Counted from the first letter of the stretch, positions 16,534 to 25,686 are shown. The stretch: 64,000 bases of DNA from Oerskovia douganii (GCF_015142735.1 NZ_JACSPN010000022.1:1-64000), one strand, 5' to 3'. Notes: generated by a model from the letters alone, not told the origin. A program made the numbers and translations.

Positions 16534-17514
16534 ATGACCGCGTCCCCGCTCCCCGCCCCAGCGCTCGCCGGGGCCCGGGCGGTCGACGGCTCCCCCGACC
16601 CGCTCCCCCTCGCGCTGCGTTCCGACCGCCCGCTCGACCTGCGCTCGACCCTCGCGAAGCTCTCCCGCGGCCCCTACGACCCCACGTTCCGCGTCGTGCC
16701 GAGCGGTCCGCTCGCCGGGACCTGGCGCACGAGCCTCTTCCCGACCGGTCCCGTGACCTACCGCCTGGTGCAGGCGGGGGTGCGCGACGTCGTCGGGCAG
16801 GCGTGGGGGCCCGGGGCGGGCGAGCTCGCCGAGTCCCTCCCCTCGCTCCTCGGGGAGCCCGACGACGCAGCCTCCTTCGAGCCTCCTGCCCGCCTCGCGG
16901 ACGCGCACCGCAGGCACCTCGGGCTGCGCGTCCCCCGCACCGGGCGGGTGCTCGAGGCCCTGGTTCCGGCGGTCCTGGAGCAGAAGGTGCAGGTCGTGAC
17001 CGCGCACCATGCGTGGCGCTGGTTGCTCGCGCGGCACGGCACGCCCGCGCCCGGACCCGCCCCTGAGGGGATGCGCGTGGTCCCCGACGCCCGGACCTGG
17101 GCCACGATCCCCGTGTGGGACTGGCACCGGGCGGGCGTCGACCCTCGGCGGGCACGGACCGTCGTGGAGTGCGCGCGCGTCGCCCGCAGGCTCGAGGAGT
17201 GCGCCGCGATGGAGCCCCCTGCCGCGCAGGCGCGCTTGCAGCTCGTGCCCGGGGTCGGGGTGTGGACGGCCGCGGAGGTCGCGCAAAGGGCGCTCGGGGA
17301 CGCGGACGCGGTGTCGGTCGGGGACTTCCACCTGGCCAAGGCCGTCGGGTGGGCGCTGACGGGCGAGCGGACCGACGACGCCGGGATGCTGCGGCTGCTC
17401 GCGCCCTACGCGCCGCACCGGTACCGGGTCGTGCGGCTGCTCGAGGTGTCGGGCCTGGGGCACGCACCGCGGCGAGGCCCGAGGCTCTCGATCCAGGACC
17501 ACCGGGGCAACTGA
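16534..17514 (+). CDS. AlkA-like DNA-3-methyladenine glycosylase (HhH-GPD)
   Basis: The 326-residue protein has an N-terminal beta domain and a C-terminal helix-hairpin-helix glycosylase domain. Key signs are LVPAVLEQKVQVVTAHHAWRWL, the hairpin LVPGVGVWTAAEVAQRALG and the catalytic Asp in SVGDFHLAKAVGWALTG. This is the actinobacterial AlkA-type arrangement, which removes alkylated bases to start base-excision repair. It stands alone between two palindromic repeats, so it is probably a single-gene transcript. Confidence 0.85.
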   Translation: MTASPLPAPALAGARAVDGSPDPLPLALRSDRPLDLRSTLAKLSRGPYDPTFRVVPSGPLAGTWRTSLFPTGPVTYRLVQAGVRDVVGQAWGPGAGELAESLPSLLGEPDDAASFEPPARLADAHRRHLGLRVPRTGRVLEALVPAVLEQKVQVVTAHHAWRWLLARHGTPAPGPAPEGMRVVPDARTWATIPVWDWHRAGVDPRRARTVVECARVARRLEECAAMEPPAAQARLQLVPGVGVWTAAEVAQRALGDADAVSVGDFHLAKAVGWALTGERTDDAGMLRLLAPYAPHRYRVVRLLEVSGLGHAPRRGPRLSIQDHRGN

Positions 17515-17533
17515 GCACGAGGTTCCGTGCGGT

Positions 17534-17589
17534 CGAGCACGGAGTTGAGTTCGCGAAGCCTGTCAGAACGACCTCTACCTCGTTCTCGG
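17534..17589. repeat. degenerate GAGAACG-type palindrome
   Basis: CGAGCACGGAGTTGAGTTCG is opposed by CGACCTCTACCTCGTTCTCGG, with several mismatches relative to the better copies. It begins 20 bases after the glycosylase stop. It looks like a decayed member of the family seen at 16436, 21862, 55171 and 58036. Confidence 0.55.
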
Positions 17590-17677
17590 CCCCGCACGTC
17601 TGGCCAGGAGGTGACATCCCGTTGTGAACCATCCCACTGGCCCGGCCCCCGGCCTCCCGTCGGCCGCTCCCAGGTGA

Positions 17678-17696
17678 TGAGGTTAGCCTTACCTCT
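17678..17696. promoter_or_regulatory. DtxR/IdeR-type iron box
   Basis: TGAGGTTAGCCTTACCTCT closely matches the 19-bp DtxR/IdeR consensus (TTAGGTTAGSCTAACCTWA), including the central palindrome. It lies 38 bases before the start of the siderophore-binding lipoprotein gene. By family knowledge, Fe2+-loaded DtxR/IdeR would repress the importer when iron is sufficient. Confidence 0.85.
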
Positions 17697-17733
17697 GGCA
17701 CATCATCCCGTGCAGCACCGACCGAGGAGCATC

Positions 17734-18789
17734 ATGTCTCGCACCATCTCTCGACGGCTCCGGCCCGCAGCGCTGGTCGCCGCGACCGTCGCCACCGCCT
17801 TCGCCCTGGGCGCCTGCTCCGGCGGGTCCACCGACGACACCTCGTCCCCTGCCGCCGACAGCGCCTCCGACAGCGCCTTCCCCGTCACGATCGACAGCGC
17901 GCTCGGCGAGGCCGTCATCGAGGAGAAGCCCGAGCGCGTCGTGACCTGGGGCTGGTCGACGCAGGACGCCGTCCTGGCGCTCGGCGTCGTGCCCGTCGCG
18001 ATGCCCGCCTACGCGTACGGCGGCAACGAGGACGGCGTGCTCCCCTGGGTCGCCGAGAAGCTCGACGAGATGGGCGCCGAGACCCCGACCCTCCTCTCCG
18101 GCGGTGACACGAGCGAGGTGCCGTTCGAGGAGGTCGTCGCCGCGAAGCCCGACGTCATCCTGGCGCCCTACTCGGGCATGACGCAGGAGGAGTTCGACAA
18201 GCTCTCCAAGATCGCCCCCGTCGTCGCGTACCCGGACGAGCCCTGGGCACTGTCCTGGCAGGACCAGCTCGACATCGTCGGTGACGCCCTGGGGCTGTCC
18301 GACGAGGCCGACGCGCTCATCGAGGAGACGAACGCCGGCATCGCGGCGCAGGCCGCCGAGTTCCCGGTCATCGAGGGCAAGTCCTTCCTGTACGCCGCGG
18401 CCAACACGGCCGACCAGCTCAACGTGTACCGCGCCGAGGACCCGCGCGTGCAGGTCGTCGAGGACCTCGGCATGACCCTGTCGCCGAGCGTCGAGGAGCT
18501 CGACGCCGACCCCGAGTCGGGGACCTTCTGGTACCCCCTGAGCTACGAGAACGTCTCCAAGATCGAGACCGACGTCCTCATCATGTACTTCGCGACGCAG
18601 GCCGACGTCGACACGTTCGTCGCCGACCCGGTCATCGCCGCGATGCCCACCGTGGCCGAGGGCCGCTTCGCCCCGATCGTGGGCGAGTCGTTCGTCATGG
18701 CGTCGAGCGCCCCCACGGCTCTGTCCATCCCGTGGATGCTCGACCAGTACGTGCCGCAGCTCGCGGCCGCGGCCGAGAAGGTGTCGTAG
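17734..18789 (+). CDS. iron-siderophore ABC transporter, substrate-binding lipoprotein
   Basis: The 351-residue protein starts with a lipoprotein signal (basic MSRTISRRLRP, hydrophobic core, lipobox LGAC), so it is anchored outside the membrane. The body is a two-lobed FepB/FhuD-type binding domain: PERVVTWGWSTQDAVLALG, EVVAAKPDVILAPYSGMTQEEFDKL, KIAPVVAYPD. The ATG at 17734 follows CGAGGAGC. It is the first gene of a four-gene iron importer and has an iron box upstream. The iron chelate (ferrioxamine, enterobactin or other) cannot be told. Confidence 0.93.
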   Translation: MSRTISRRLRPAALVAATVATAFALGACSGGSTDDTSSPAADSASDSAFPVTIDSALGEAVIEEKPERVVTWGWSTQDAVLALGVVPVAMPAYAYGGNEDGVLPWVAEKLDEMGAETPTLLSGGDTSEVPFEEVVAAKPDVILAPYSGMTQEEFDKLSKIAPVVAYPDEPWALSWQDQLDIVGDALGLSDEADALIEETNAGIAAQAAEFPVIEGKSFLYAAANTADQLNVYRAEDPRVQVVEDLGMTLSPSVEELDADPESGTFWYPLSYENVSKIETDVLIMYFATQADVDTFVADPVIAAMPTVAEGRFAPIVGESFVMASSAPTALSIPWMLDQYVPQLAAAAEKVS

Positions 18790-18802
18790 TCTCGCACTGC
18801 TC

Positions 18803-19861
18803 ATGAGCACGACCCACAGCACCGACGCCGGCACGGGCCGGGCGACCTCTCGTCGCCCGGCCCGTGCTCGGCGTCTCGTCGTGGGGCTCGTGCTGCTGGT
18901 CGTGGCGCTGGCCGCGGTGTGCGCGCTGAGCCTCGCGGTCGGGGCCAACGCCCTGCCGCTGAGCGTCGTCGTGGACGCCCTCACGAGCTACGACCCGACC
19001 AGCCCGGACCACCTCGTGGTGATCGAGAAGCGCGTCCCCCGCACGCTCGTGGGCCTCGTCGCGGGGGCCGCCCTCGGCGCCGCGGGCACCCTCATGCAGG
19101 GCCTGACGCGCAACCCGCTCGCCGACCCCGGCCTGCTCGGCATCAGCGCGGGGGCCTCGCTCTTCGTGGTCGGCGCGATCTCGCTCTTCGGCGTCTCGCA
19201 GGTCGGCGGCTACGTGTGGTTCGCGTTCGCCGGCGCGGCGGTCGCGGCGGCCGTGGTCTACGGCGTCGCGAGCGTGGGGCGCGAGGGCGCGACCCCGGTC
19301 AAGCTCGCGCTCGCCGGTGCGGCCGTCACGGCGGCGCTGACGTCGGTCGTGACCGCGGTCCTCCTGGTCGACCGCGCGGCGCTCGACCTCATGCGCTTCT
19401 GGCAGGTCGGCTCGCTCGCGGCGCGCGGCTCGACGGTCGTGTGGCAGGTCCTGCCGTTCGTCGTCGTGGGCCTCGTGCTGGCCCTCGCGCTCGGGCGGTC
19501 GCTCAACGGCCTGGCCCTGGGCGACGACGTCGCGCGCGGCCTCGGCCAGGACGTGACCCGCACGCGCGTGGTCGCGGGCATCGCGATCGTCCTGCTGTGC
19601 GGGGCCGCGACCGCGGCCGTGGGACCCGTGGCGTTCGTGGGGCTCGTCGTCCCGCACGTGGCGCGCTACGTCGTCGGGCTGGACTACCGGTGGGTGCTGC
19701 CCTACGCAGCCGTCGCGGCGCCCGTGCTGCTCATCGGGTGCGACGTGATCGGCCGCGTCGTGGCCCGGCCGGGCGAGCTCCAGGTCGGTGTGGTCACGGC
19801 CGTCGTGGGGGCGCCCCTGTTCATCGCGCTGGTCCGGCGCGGGAAGACGGTGTCGCTGTGA
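18803..19861 (+). CDS. FecCD-family iron-siderophore permease, first subunit
   Basis: The 352-residue integral membrane protein has the FecCD pattern of about ten helices, with KRVPRTLVGLVAGAALGAAGTLMQGLTRNPLADPGLLGISAGASL, GVASVGREG and VGPVAFVGLVVPHVARYVVG. It pairs with the next gene's product to form the translocation channel. It begins 13 bases after the binding protein and its stop overlaps the next GTG start by four bases. Confidence 0.94.
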   Translation: MSTTHSTDAGTGRATSRRPARARRLVVGLVLLVVALAAVCALSLAVGANALPLSVVVDALTSYDPTSPDHLVVIEKRVPRTLVGLVAGAALGAAGTLMQGLTRNPLADPGLLGISAGASLFVVGAISLFGVSQVGGYVWFAFAGAAVAAAVVYGVASVGREGATPVKLALAGAAVTAALTSVVTAVLLVDRAALDLMRFWQVGSLAARGSTVVWQVLPFVVVGLVLALALGRSLNGLALGDDVARGLGQDVTRTRVVAGIAIVLLCGAATAAVGPVAFVGLVVPHVARYVVGLDYRWVLPYAAVAAPVLLIGCDVIGRVVARPGELQVGVVTAVVGAPLFIALVRRGKTVSL

Positions 19862-20937
19862 GCGCCCCGGTCACCGTCCCGCACGGCGTGCCCGACGGCG
19901 CCGATCGCCCGGGCGTCGACGTCGCCCGGGCCTCGCGTCACCGCGGGCGGGTGCGCGAGGCACGCCTGGTCACGGGCCTGTCGGTCGCGCTCGTGGTGCT
20001 CGCGGCGGTCGGGCTGACGCTGGGTGACGCGGCCGTCCCGCTGTCCGGCATCCTCGACACGGTCCTGGGCCGTGCCGACGTCCTCACGCAGTTCGTGGTC
20101 GTCGAGCTGCGCCTCCCCCGCCTCCTGACGGCGCTGGTCGTGGGGGCCGCGCTCGGGCTGTCGGGCGCGCTGTTCCAGTCGATCGTGCGCAACCCGCTCG
20201 CGAGCCCCGACATCATCGGGATCACGCAGAGCGCGAGCGCTGCGGGCGTCGTGGGCGTCGTGGTCCTGGGGATCAGCGGGCTCGCGCTCACGGGGCTCGT
20301 GCTCGCCGGGTCGCTCGTCGCGGCCGTCGCGATCTACCTGCTCGCGTGGCGCGGCGGCGTGGCCGGGTACCGGCTCGTCCTGATCGGGATCGGCGTCGCG
20401 GCCCTGTGCATGAGCGTGGTCTCGTGGGTCCTCACGACGAGCGACGTGCGCGACGCGCAGGCCGCGCTCGTGTGGATCACGGGCTCGCTCGCCCGCTCCG
20501 ACTGGTCGACGCTCAACCCGCTGCTCGTCTGCTTCGCGGTGCTCGTGCCGCTCACGGCCTTCCTGGCCCCGCGACTGCGCTCGCTCGAGCTCGGCGACGA
20601 CGCCGCGGCCGCGCTCGGCATCCGCGTCGAGCGCTCCCGGCTCCTGCTGATCCTCGTGGCCGTGGGGCTCGCGGGCTCGGCCGTCGCGGTCGTGGGCCCC
20701 GTCGCGTTCGTCGCGCTCGTCGCGGCCCCCATCGCCCGCCGCACCCTGGGCGACGGCCGGCTCGCGCTCGTGCCCGCGGCGCTCGTGGGGGCTCTGCTCG
20801 TGCTCGGCTCCGACCTCGTCGCACAGTTCGCGATCCCCGACGTGACGCTGCCCGTGGGCGTCGTCACGGGGATCGTCGGCGCCCCCTACCTGCTGTGGCT
20901 GCTCGTGCGCACCAACCGTTCCGGACGCGGAGGCTGA
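19858..20937 (+). CDS. FecCD-family iron-siderophore permease, second subunit
   Basis: The 359-residue partner permease starts at GTG 19858 within the previous stop (GTGA). Family marks include [40 protein letters not shown] and [20 protein letters not shown]. The N-terminal 35 residues are a hydrophilic His/Arg-containing leader. The stop is two bases from the ATPase gene, so all four genes form one transcript. Confidence 0.94.
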   Translation: MSAPVTVPHGVPDGADRPGVDVARASRHRGRVREARLVTGLSVALVVLAAVGLTLGDAAVPLSGILDTVLGRADVLTQFVVVELRLPRLLTALVVGAALGLSGALFQSIVRNPLASPDIIGITQSASAAGVVGVVVLGISGLALTGLVLAGSLVAAVAIYLLAWRGGVAGYRLVLIGIGVAALCMSVVSWVLTTSDVRDAQAALVWITGSLARSDWSTLNPLLVCFAVLVPLTAFLAPRLRSLELGDDAAAALGIRVERSRLLLILVAVGLAGSAVAVVGPVAFVALVAAPIARRTLGDGRLALVPAALVGALLVLGSDLVAQFAIPDVTLPVGVVTGIVGAPYLLWLLVRTNRSGRGG

Positions 20938-20939
20938 GA

Positions 20940-21815
20940 ATGACCGACCACCCCGAGACCCCCGGGGGCGCGCCCGAGGCGAGTGACGCCGTCGGGCACC
21001 GTGCCGACGCGCGCACCGCCGGGACGCACACGCTCGCAGCCGACCACGTGTCGCTCGCGTACGACGAGCGACGCGTCGTCGAGGACCTGAGCCTCACGGT
21101 CGCGGCGGGAAAGATCACGTCGATCGTCGGCTCCAACGGCTGCGGCAAGTCGACGCTGCTGCGCGGCCTCGCACGCCTGCTCAAGCCCGTGGGCGGGGCC
21201 GTCCTGCTCGACGGCGAGGACATCCGCACGCTGCCCACCAAGCAGGTCGCGACCACGCTGGGCCTGCTGCCGCAGAGCCCCGTGGCCCCCGACGGCATCA
21301 CGGTCGCCGACCTCGTGGGCCGCGGCCGCTACCCCCACCAGGGCTGGTTCCGGCGCTGGACCGCGGGCGACGACGAGGCCGTGGCCGACGCGCTCGCCTC
21401 GACCGGCACGCTCGACCTGGCCGAGCGGTCCGTCGACGAGCTCTCGGGCGGGCAGCGGCAGCGCGTGTGGATCGCGATGGCGCTCGCGCAGCGCACCGAC
21501 CTGCTGCTGCTCGACGAGCCGACGACGTTCCTCGACATCGCGCACCAGATCGACGTGCTGGACCTGCTCGTGGACCTCAACGAGTCGCGCGGCACCACGG
21601 TCGTCATGGTGCTGCACGACCTCGACATGGCGTGCCGCTACTCCGACCGCCTGGTCGCGATGCGCGACGGCAGGGTCCACGCCGAGGGCGCGCCGGGCGA
21701 CGTCGTCGACGCCCGGATGGTGCGCGAGGTGTTCGGCCTGGACTCGCTCGTCGTGCCCGACCCGATCACGGGGACGCCGACCCTCGTGCCGATGGGGCGC
21801 CACCACCGGGGCTGA
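20940..21815 (+). CDS. iron-siderophore ABC transporter ATPase
   Basis: The 291-residue ATPase has Walker [11 protein letters not shown]-loop LLPQSP, signature [17 protein letters not shown], Walker [13 protein letters not shown] and H-loop VLHDLD, in the FepC/FecE style. An Ala/Asp-rich N-terminal extension of about 28 residues includes a GCCGTCGGGC repeat copy (20985-20997) translated as DAVG. It powers import by the two permeases before it. Confidence 0.95.
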   Translation: MTDHPETPGGAPEASDAVGHRADARTAGTHTLAADHVSLAYDERRVVEDLSLTVAAGKITSIVGSNGCGKSTLLRGLARLLKPVGGAVLLDGEDIRTLPTKQVATTLGLLPQSPVAPDGITVADLVGRGRYPHQGWFRRWTAGDDEAVADALASTGTLDLAERSVDELSGGQRQRVWIAMALAQRTDLLLLDEPTTFLDIAHQIDVLDLLVDLNESRGTTVVMVLHDLDMACRYSDRLVAMRDGRVHAEGAPGDVVDARMVREVFGLDSLVVPDPITGTPTLVPMGRHHRG

Positions 21816-21861
21816 GCCTGCGTCCCGTCGACGGCGCTGCCGAGAACGTCGATGGCCCTGC

Positions 21862-21916
21862 CGAGAACGGGGTTGCGGTCGATCTGAGCCTCAGGACGAC
21901 CGGAACCCCGTTCTCG
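21862..21916. repeat. GAGAACG palindrome after the iron importer
   Basis: CGAGAACGGGGTTGCGGTCG and CGACCGGAACCCCGTTCTCG form 20-bp arms with one mismatch around a 15-base loop. It lies 46 bases after the ATPase stop. A partial extra arm (CCGAGAACGTCGATGG) precedes it near 21840. Probable terminator for the iron operon. Confidence 0.8.
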
Positions 21917-21949
21917 AGCGCACAGAGGCTCGTGCTCGGCGGCCGAGGG

Positions 21950-22111
21950 TCACTCGGGAAGAGCGCACACCCCGTCGACGCACACCGCGGAGTCGTCGTT
22001 GCCGACCATCGTGAACGGTGCAGCGGCCTCCGCGGCCGAGACCGTCATGAGCGTCGTGCGACGCGGGTTCGCGATCGAGTGGAAAGGGTTGTCCTGGACG
22101 GTGTCAGTCAT
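21950..22111 (-). CDS. 53-residue peptide with C-terminal CVDGVC motif
   Basis: The ATG at 22111 has a strong, well-spaced ribosome binding site (AGGAGATCCC), so this small frame is likely real. The product begins MTDTVQDNPFHSIANPRR, continues through an Ala-rich middle and ends SAVCVDGVCALPE. It has no signal peptide or transmembrane segment. The paired cysteines near the C terminus could bind metal, form a disulfide or be modified, as in some ribosomally made peptides. I do not recognise a family. It is convergent with the iron importer and downstream of a DsbA/FrnE-type gene; direct repeats lie upstream. Confidence 0.6.
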   Translation of the reverse strand: MTDTVQDNPFHSIANPRRTTLMTVSAAEAAAPFTMVGNDDSAVCVDGVCALPE

Positions 22112-22232
22112 GGGATCTCCTGATGTCACGTGCTGCGGTGCTCGTGGGTGGTGGGGCGGGGCGCCGTCTCGACGGGCGGACGGTCGCGAGGCCACCGGGA
22201 CCAGCGACGCTGCGGGTTTCCGACAGTCTGGC

Positions 22233-22283
22233 TGATACCCGGTCGCATTCGCTACCGCTCCTCCTGTGATCTCGGTCGCATTC
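22233..22283. promoter_or_regulatory. direct repeats upstream of the small peptide gene
   Basis: TGATACCCGGTCGCATTC (22233-22250) and TGATCTCGGTCGCATTC (22267-22283) are near-identical direct repeats, about three helical turns apart, in the 228-base gap between the FrnE and peptide genes. They look like paired binding sites for a regulator I cannot name. Confidence 0.45.
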
Positions 22284-22339
22284 CACGTGGTAGGTGGACG
22301 TGATCGGGAGGAGGTCGGACGAAGCCCCGGGACGGGGTG

Positions 22340-23011
22340 TCAGGCCACGGACTCCGCGGCGTCCGCGACGACCTGGTCGAGGACCTGCGTGAACACGGCC
22401 GGGTCCTGAGCACCCGAGACCCCGTACCTGCCGTTGAACACGAAGAACGGGACGCCGCTGATGCCGTAGGCCCGCGCCTGCTCGATGTCCTGCTCGACGG
22501 CGTCCTCGAACTCGCCGCTCTCGAGGGCCGCGCGGACCTCGTCGGCGTCCAGGCCGACGTCGGTCGCGAGCGCCGCGAGCTCGTCGATGCGGCCCACGTG
22601 GCGGCCCTGCTCGAAGTACGCCTTGAGCAGGCGCTCCTTCATCTCGACCTGCTTGCCGCGGGACTTCGCGAAGTGCAGCAGCTCGTGCGCCTTGAGCGTC
22701 TTGGTGTGCTGGAGCGCGTCGAAGTCGTACGCGAGCCCCTCGGCCGCCGCGACCGTCGTCATCTGCCCGAGCATCTGCTCGACCTGGCCCGCGGGCATGC
22801 CCTTGTGCTTGGCCAGGAAGTCGACCTCGGTGCCCTCGAAGTCGACCGGGGTGTCCGGAGCGAGCTCGAACGAGTGGTACTCGATCTCCACCTCGGGAGC
22901 GTCCTCGCGGCCCGAGAACCCGGCCAGCGCCGTCTCGAAGCGGCGCTTGCCGACGTAGCACCAGGGGCACGCCACGTCGGACCAGATGTCGACCTTCACC
23001 TTTTCGCTCAT
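22340..23011 (-). CDS. DsbA-family (FrnE-like) oxidoreductase
   Basis: The 223-residue cytosolic thioredoxin-fold protein has the active-site SDVACPWCYVGKRRFE (Cys15, Cys18) and the helical insertion typical of DsbA/FrnE. The cis-Pro loop is ISGVPFFVFNGRYGVSGAQ. The ATG at 23011 is preferred to one four codons upstream because MSEKVKVDIWSD is the conserved beginning. The family works in disulfide exchange, polyketide chemistry or stress; the client here is unknown. Confidence 0.92.
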   Translation of the reverse strand: MSEKVKVDIWSDVACPWCYVGKRRFETALAGFSGREDAPEVEIEYHSFELAPDTPVDFEGTEVDFLAKHKGMPAGQVEQMLGQMTTVAAAEGLAYDFDALQHTKTLKAHELLHFAKSRGKQVEMKERLLKAYFEQGRHVGRIDELAALATDVGLDADEVRAALESGEFEDAVEQDIEQARAYGISGVPFFVFNGRYGVSGAQDPAVFTQVLDQVVADAAESVA

Positions 23012-23116
23012 GACCGGGATCAACGACCAGGACGCCCCGAGGATTCCCCGGGACGGTGTGATCCTGCCGACGCGGGGCGTGCCGGCCGGCCGCGCGGGGT
23101 CCGTTGGTGGGCCGGT

Positions 23117-23725
23117 TCAGCCCGCGTGCCGCGCCCGGTACAGGTCCTGGAGCACCATGATCTCGGCACCGTGGTGGATGAGCTCGCGGTTCATGTGGAG
23201 CACGAGGTGGCCGAACGGTGCCTGGGCGTCGATCTCGGTCGCCTGACCGAGGCCGACCGTGAAGACCTCGTCGTCGGGCAGCGAGTCGACGCCGTCGCGC
23301 CACAGGTCCACCCACCGGGTGAGCCCCTCGATCGCGGGGTCCACCTCGCCCGAGAACGCGACGGCGTCGCGGCGGGCGATGCGGTCGCCGAACGTCCACT
23401 CCCAGCGTTCGAAGAACGCCTCGGTGAGGTGCGCGACGAGCCACGCGATGGTCCGCGGCTGCGGGGAGTCCGACCCCTCGGGCCACTCCATGACCCACTC
23501 GCCGACCCCGAGCGTGCGGGGCGAGCGTTCCTCCCCGCGGCGCACGACGCGCAGGGCGTCGGGCCCGGGCTCCCACTCGAACTCGTCCTGGTCGAGGGTC
23601 ACGAGCCGTCCGAGGACCTCGAGCCACGAGAAGCCGAGCTGGCCGCGCACGAGCGCGAGCGGGGTGGGGACGGTCAGCAGGGACCAGTCGAAGGCGGGGC
23701 TGCCGTAGGTCGCGTCGTCGCTCAT
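23117..23725 (-). CDS. DinB-superfamily protein
   Basis: The 202-residue protein has the helical-bundle look of DinB/YfiT proteins, with His residues placed for metal binding (WLVAHLTEAFFERWEW, FGHLVLHMNRELIHHGAEIMVLQDLY). Such proteins are often thiol-dependent S-transferases or of unknown function. It starts at an ATG 28 bases before a GCCCGACGGCG repeat copy. No operon partner is evident. Confidence 0.85.
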   Translation of the reverse strand: MSDDATYGSPAFDWSLLTVPTPLALVRGQLGFSWLEVLGRLVTLDQDEFEWEPGPDALRVVRRGEERSPRTLGVGEWVMEWPEGSDSPQPRTIAWLVAHLTEAFFERWEWTFGDRIARRDAVAFSGEVDPAIEGLTRWVDLWRDGVDSLPDDEVFTVGLGQATEIDAQAPFGHLVLHMNRELIHHGAEIMVLQDLYRARHAG

Positions 23726-23752
23726 GGGTCGCTCCTGAGGGGGTTCGCTCCT

Positions 23753-23770
23753 GCCCGACGGCGCCGCTCG
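23753..23770. repeat. GCCCGACGGCGCCGCTCG repeat copy
   Basis: A single copy of the dispersed repeat in its CCGCTC-tailed form. It lies between the convergent-facing ends of the DinB promoter and the beta-lactamase-like gene. No partner arm is visible nearby. Confidence 0.7.
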
Positions 23771-23838
23771 CCCCGGGCGTCCTGCTCTCCCCCGCGATCA
23801 TCCCCCGGGGCCCGGGGGCCCGCCTGCGGGAGCGACGG

Positions 23839-24741
23839 TCAGCGGTGCGAGCGCAGCTCGTCGTGGAGCGAGCGGGCGACGAACCCGAGGGCCTGCTCGG
23901 CCGCGGGCTGGATCCGTGCGGGCACGGTGGACTCGCTCAGCACGGCGATCGCGAAGGTGGCGCCGTCGGGGTGCTCGAGCACCCCGACCTCGTGCCGCAG
24001 GTGCAGGAACGTCCCGGTCTTCGACGACCAGGTCGAGACGTCGCTCTCCAGGTCCGGTGCGAGCCGGTTCCGCAGGACGTTCCTGGCCAGGAGCGCCCGG
24101 GTTCTCTCGACCGTCGTGCGAGCGAGCCGCTGTCCGGTCCACACCTCCTGGAGCAGCCGGACGAGACCACGGGCCGTGCCCGCGTTCGCCTGCGTGACGT
24201 CGAGCTGGGGGACGAGGTGCCCGCGCCCCTCGGTCGTCGACCGGATGGCCAGCGAGAGCGCGAGATGCAGCTCGCCCGGGCCGAGGCGGCTCGCGAGCGT
24301 GCGGTGGAGCTCGTGGATCGGGTGTCTGAGCGTGACGTCCGTGATACCGAGCGTGCGCAGCATGCCTGTGACGGCGTCCGGTGGGCACAGCGCGAACAAG
24401 GCGTCGGCCGCGGTGTCGTCGCTCAGGCACGTCGCGAGGTAGAGCAGGTCCTCGACAGCGACGCTCGCAGGGTGGGCGAACTGCGAGAGCCCTGTCGGCC
24501 CCGGCGTCCGCTCGGGGCCGTCGATCGTGACCACCATCGACAGGTCGACCTTCCCCGCCGCCGCCCGCTCGAGGACCGCGACCGCGAGGGGGAGCTTGAC
24601 GACCGATGCGAGCGGGTAGGGAACGTCCGGCTCGATCGCGAGCTCCCTGCCGGTCCCGAGGTCCTGCACGAGGACCGATGCCCGCAGGCCCGCGGCCTCG
24701 AGCACCCGGACGGCGTCCCTGACCACCGAGCCGTCACCCAC
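23839..24741 (-). CDS. cytosolic serine beta-lactamase-like protein, BlaB-type
   Basis: The 300-residue protein has class-A-like motifs: SVVK at residues 46-49, SDD at 107-109 and KTG at 241-243. It has no signal peptide and no recognisable Glu166 loop, so it is probably not a secreted antibiotic hydrolase. The GTG at 24741 overlaps the stop of the LysR gene and has AGGAG upstream, so the pair is coupled. In Streptomyces cacaoi a LysR regulator (BlaA) and a serine-enzyme-like protein (BlaB) are co-transcribed, divergent from the beta-lactamase they induce; the arrangement here is the same. A role as intracellular sensor or accessory regulator is inference. Confidence 0.8.
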   Translation of the reverse strand: MGDGSVVRDAVRVLEAAGLRASVLVQDLGTGRELAIEPDVPYPLASVVKLPLAVAVLERAAAGKVDLSMVVTIDGPERTPGPTGLSQFAHPASVAVEDLLYLATCLSDDTAADALFALCPPDAVTGMLRTLGITDVTLRHPIHELHRTLASRLGPGELHLALSLAIRSTTEGRGHLVPQLDVTQANAGTARGLVRLLQEVWTGQRLARTTVERTRALLARNVLRNRLAPDLESDVSTWSSKTGTFLHLRHEVGVLEHPDGATFAIAVLSESTVPARIQPAAEQALGFVARSLHDELRSHR

Positions 24742-25672
24742 GGGCGGGCTCCTGCTCGGTCTGGGGCTCCCGGGCGACGCCCGTGCCGTCGGCGCCGAGC
24801 AACGTCGCGACCGCCGGCGAGCAGGAGGCGAGGAAGCGTTCGGCCAGGCTCTCGTCCCCTGCGGCCAGAGTGTGCGCCCGCACCAGCCGCTGGTCGCCGA
24901 GCGGTCGCCAGCGCAGGTCGTAGGTGCGGGCCTCGGACGGGGTGCACAGGACCAGGTCGTCGGAGACGAGGATCTCGGACAGTGCGCGGACGGTCGACTC
25001 CGCGACGCGGACCTGCACGGGCGCGAGCCCCGCCTCGTCCCGGGCCCGCTCCAACCGGTCGCGGACGTGGGGTACGTCGTCCTCGGGTTGGAGCCAGAGC
25101 CGTCGCAGCGCTCCCATCGGTCGTCCGCGCGAGGGACGCAGCTCACCCAGGCGGAAGGTCCCCGTCGCGTCGTCGTCCGGGTGGGACCCGACCCCCAGCG
25201 ACGCCGTCCAGCGTGCCCGGTCCGGGGGGACGTTCTCGAGGAAGAGCGAGGTGCTTCCGGACCGGAAGGCCTCGGCGCGCTCCGCAGGGTTGCCCGCGAC
25301 GGGTGCCAGCGGGAGCCGACCGGCGGCACCGGCCGCGCACAGCTCCGCCAGCACGAGCGGTGGCACCGACGGAGGGACGCCCACGCTCAGCGGGCGCGAA
25401 CGAGAGCGCCTGGCGTCGTCGACCAGGTCGGCGGCTGCACCGACGAGCCGGGCCGCTCCGGGCAGGACGCCGCGGCCGAACGCGGTGAGCGCGACCCGCC
25501 GCGACGTCCGGTCGAAGAGCCGTCCGCCCAGATGGGCCTCGAGGGCCCCGATGCGTCGGCTCGCGACGGACTGGCTGACGCCCGCTGCCAGGGCGCCGGC
25601 CGTGAAGCTCTCCCGGTCGGCGACGGCGACGAACACCTCGCACGCCGCCAGGACATCGAGTGATCGACCCAT
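24734..25672 (-). CDS. LysR-family regulator, BlaA/AmpR-like
   Basis: The 312-residue regulator has an N-terminal helix-turn-helix (FVAVADRESFTAGALAAGVSQSVASRRIGALEAHLGGRLFDRTSRRVALT) and a C-terminal periplasmic-binding-like effector domain. The ATG at 25672 begins right at the DNA-binding domain. It is divergent from a class A beta-lactamase gene, with GCATCGAT repeats between. Activation of the beta-lactamase in response to cell-wall stress is expected by analogy to AmpR and BlaA. Confidence 0.88.
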   Translation of the reverse strand: MGRSLDVLAACEVFVAVADRESFTAGALAAGVSQSVASRRIGALEAHLGGRLFDRTSRRVALTAFGRGVLPGAARLVGAAADLVDDARRSRSRPLSVGVPPSVPPLVLAELCAAGAAGRLPLAPVAGNPAERAEAFRSGSTSLFLENVPPDRARWTASLGVGSHPDDDATGTFRLGELRPSRGRPMGALRRLWLQPEDDVPHVRDRLERARDEAGLAPVQVRVAESTVRALSEILVSDDLVLCTPSEARTYDLRWRPLGDQRLVRAHTLAAGDESLAERFLASCSPAVATLLGADGTGVAREPQTEQEPARG

Positions 25673-25686
25673 GGATGCCACTCTCG

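Noticed and set aside
23839-24741. Reading the cytosolic SxxK/KTG protein as a second secreted beta-lactamase
   Set aside because: There is no signal peptide, SDN is SDD and no Glu166 loop is visible. The coupling with LysR fits a regulatory role better.
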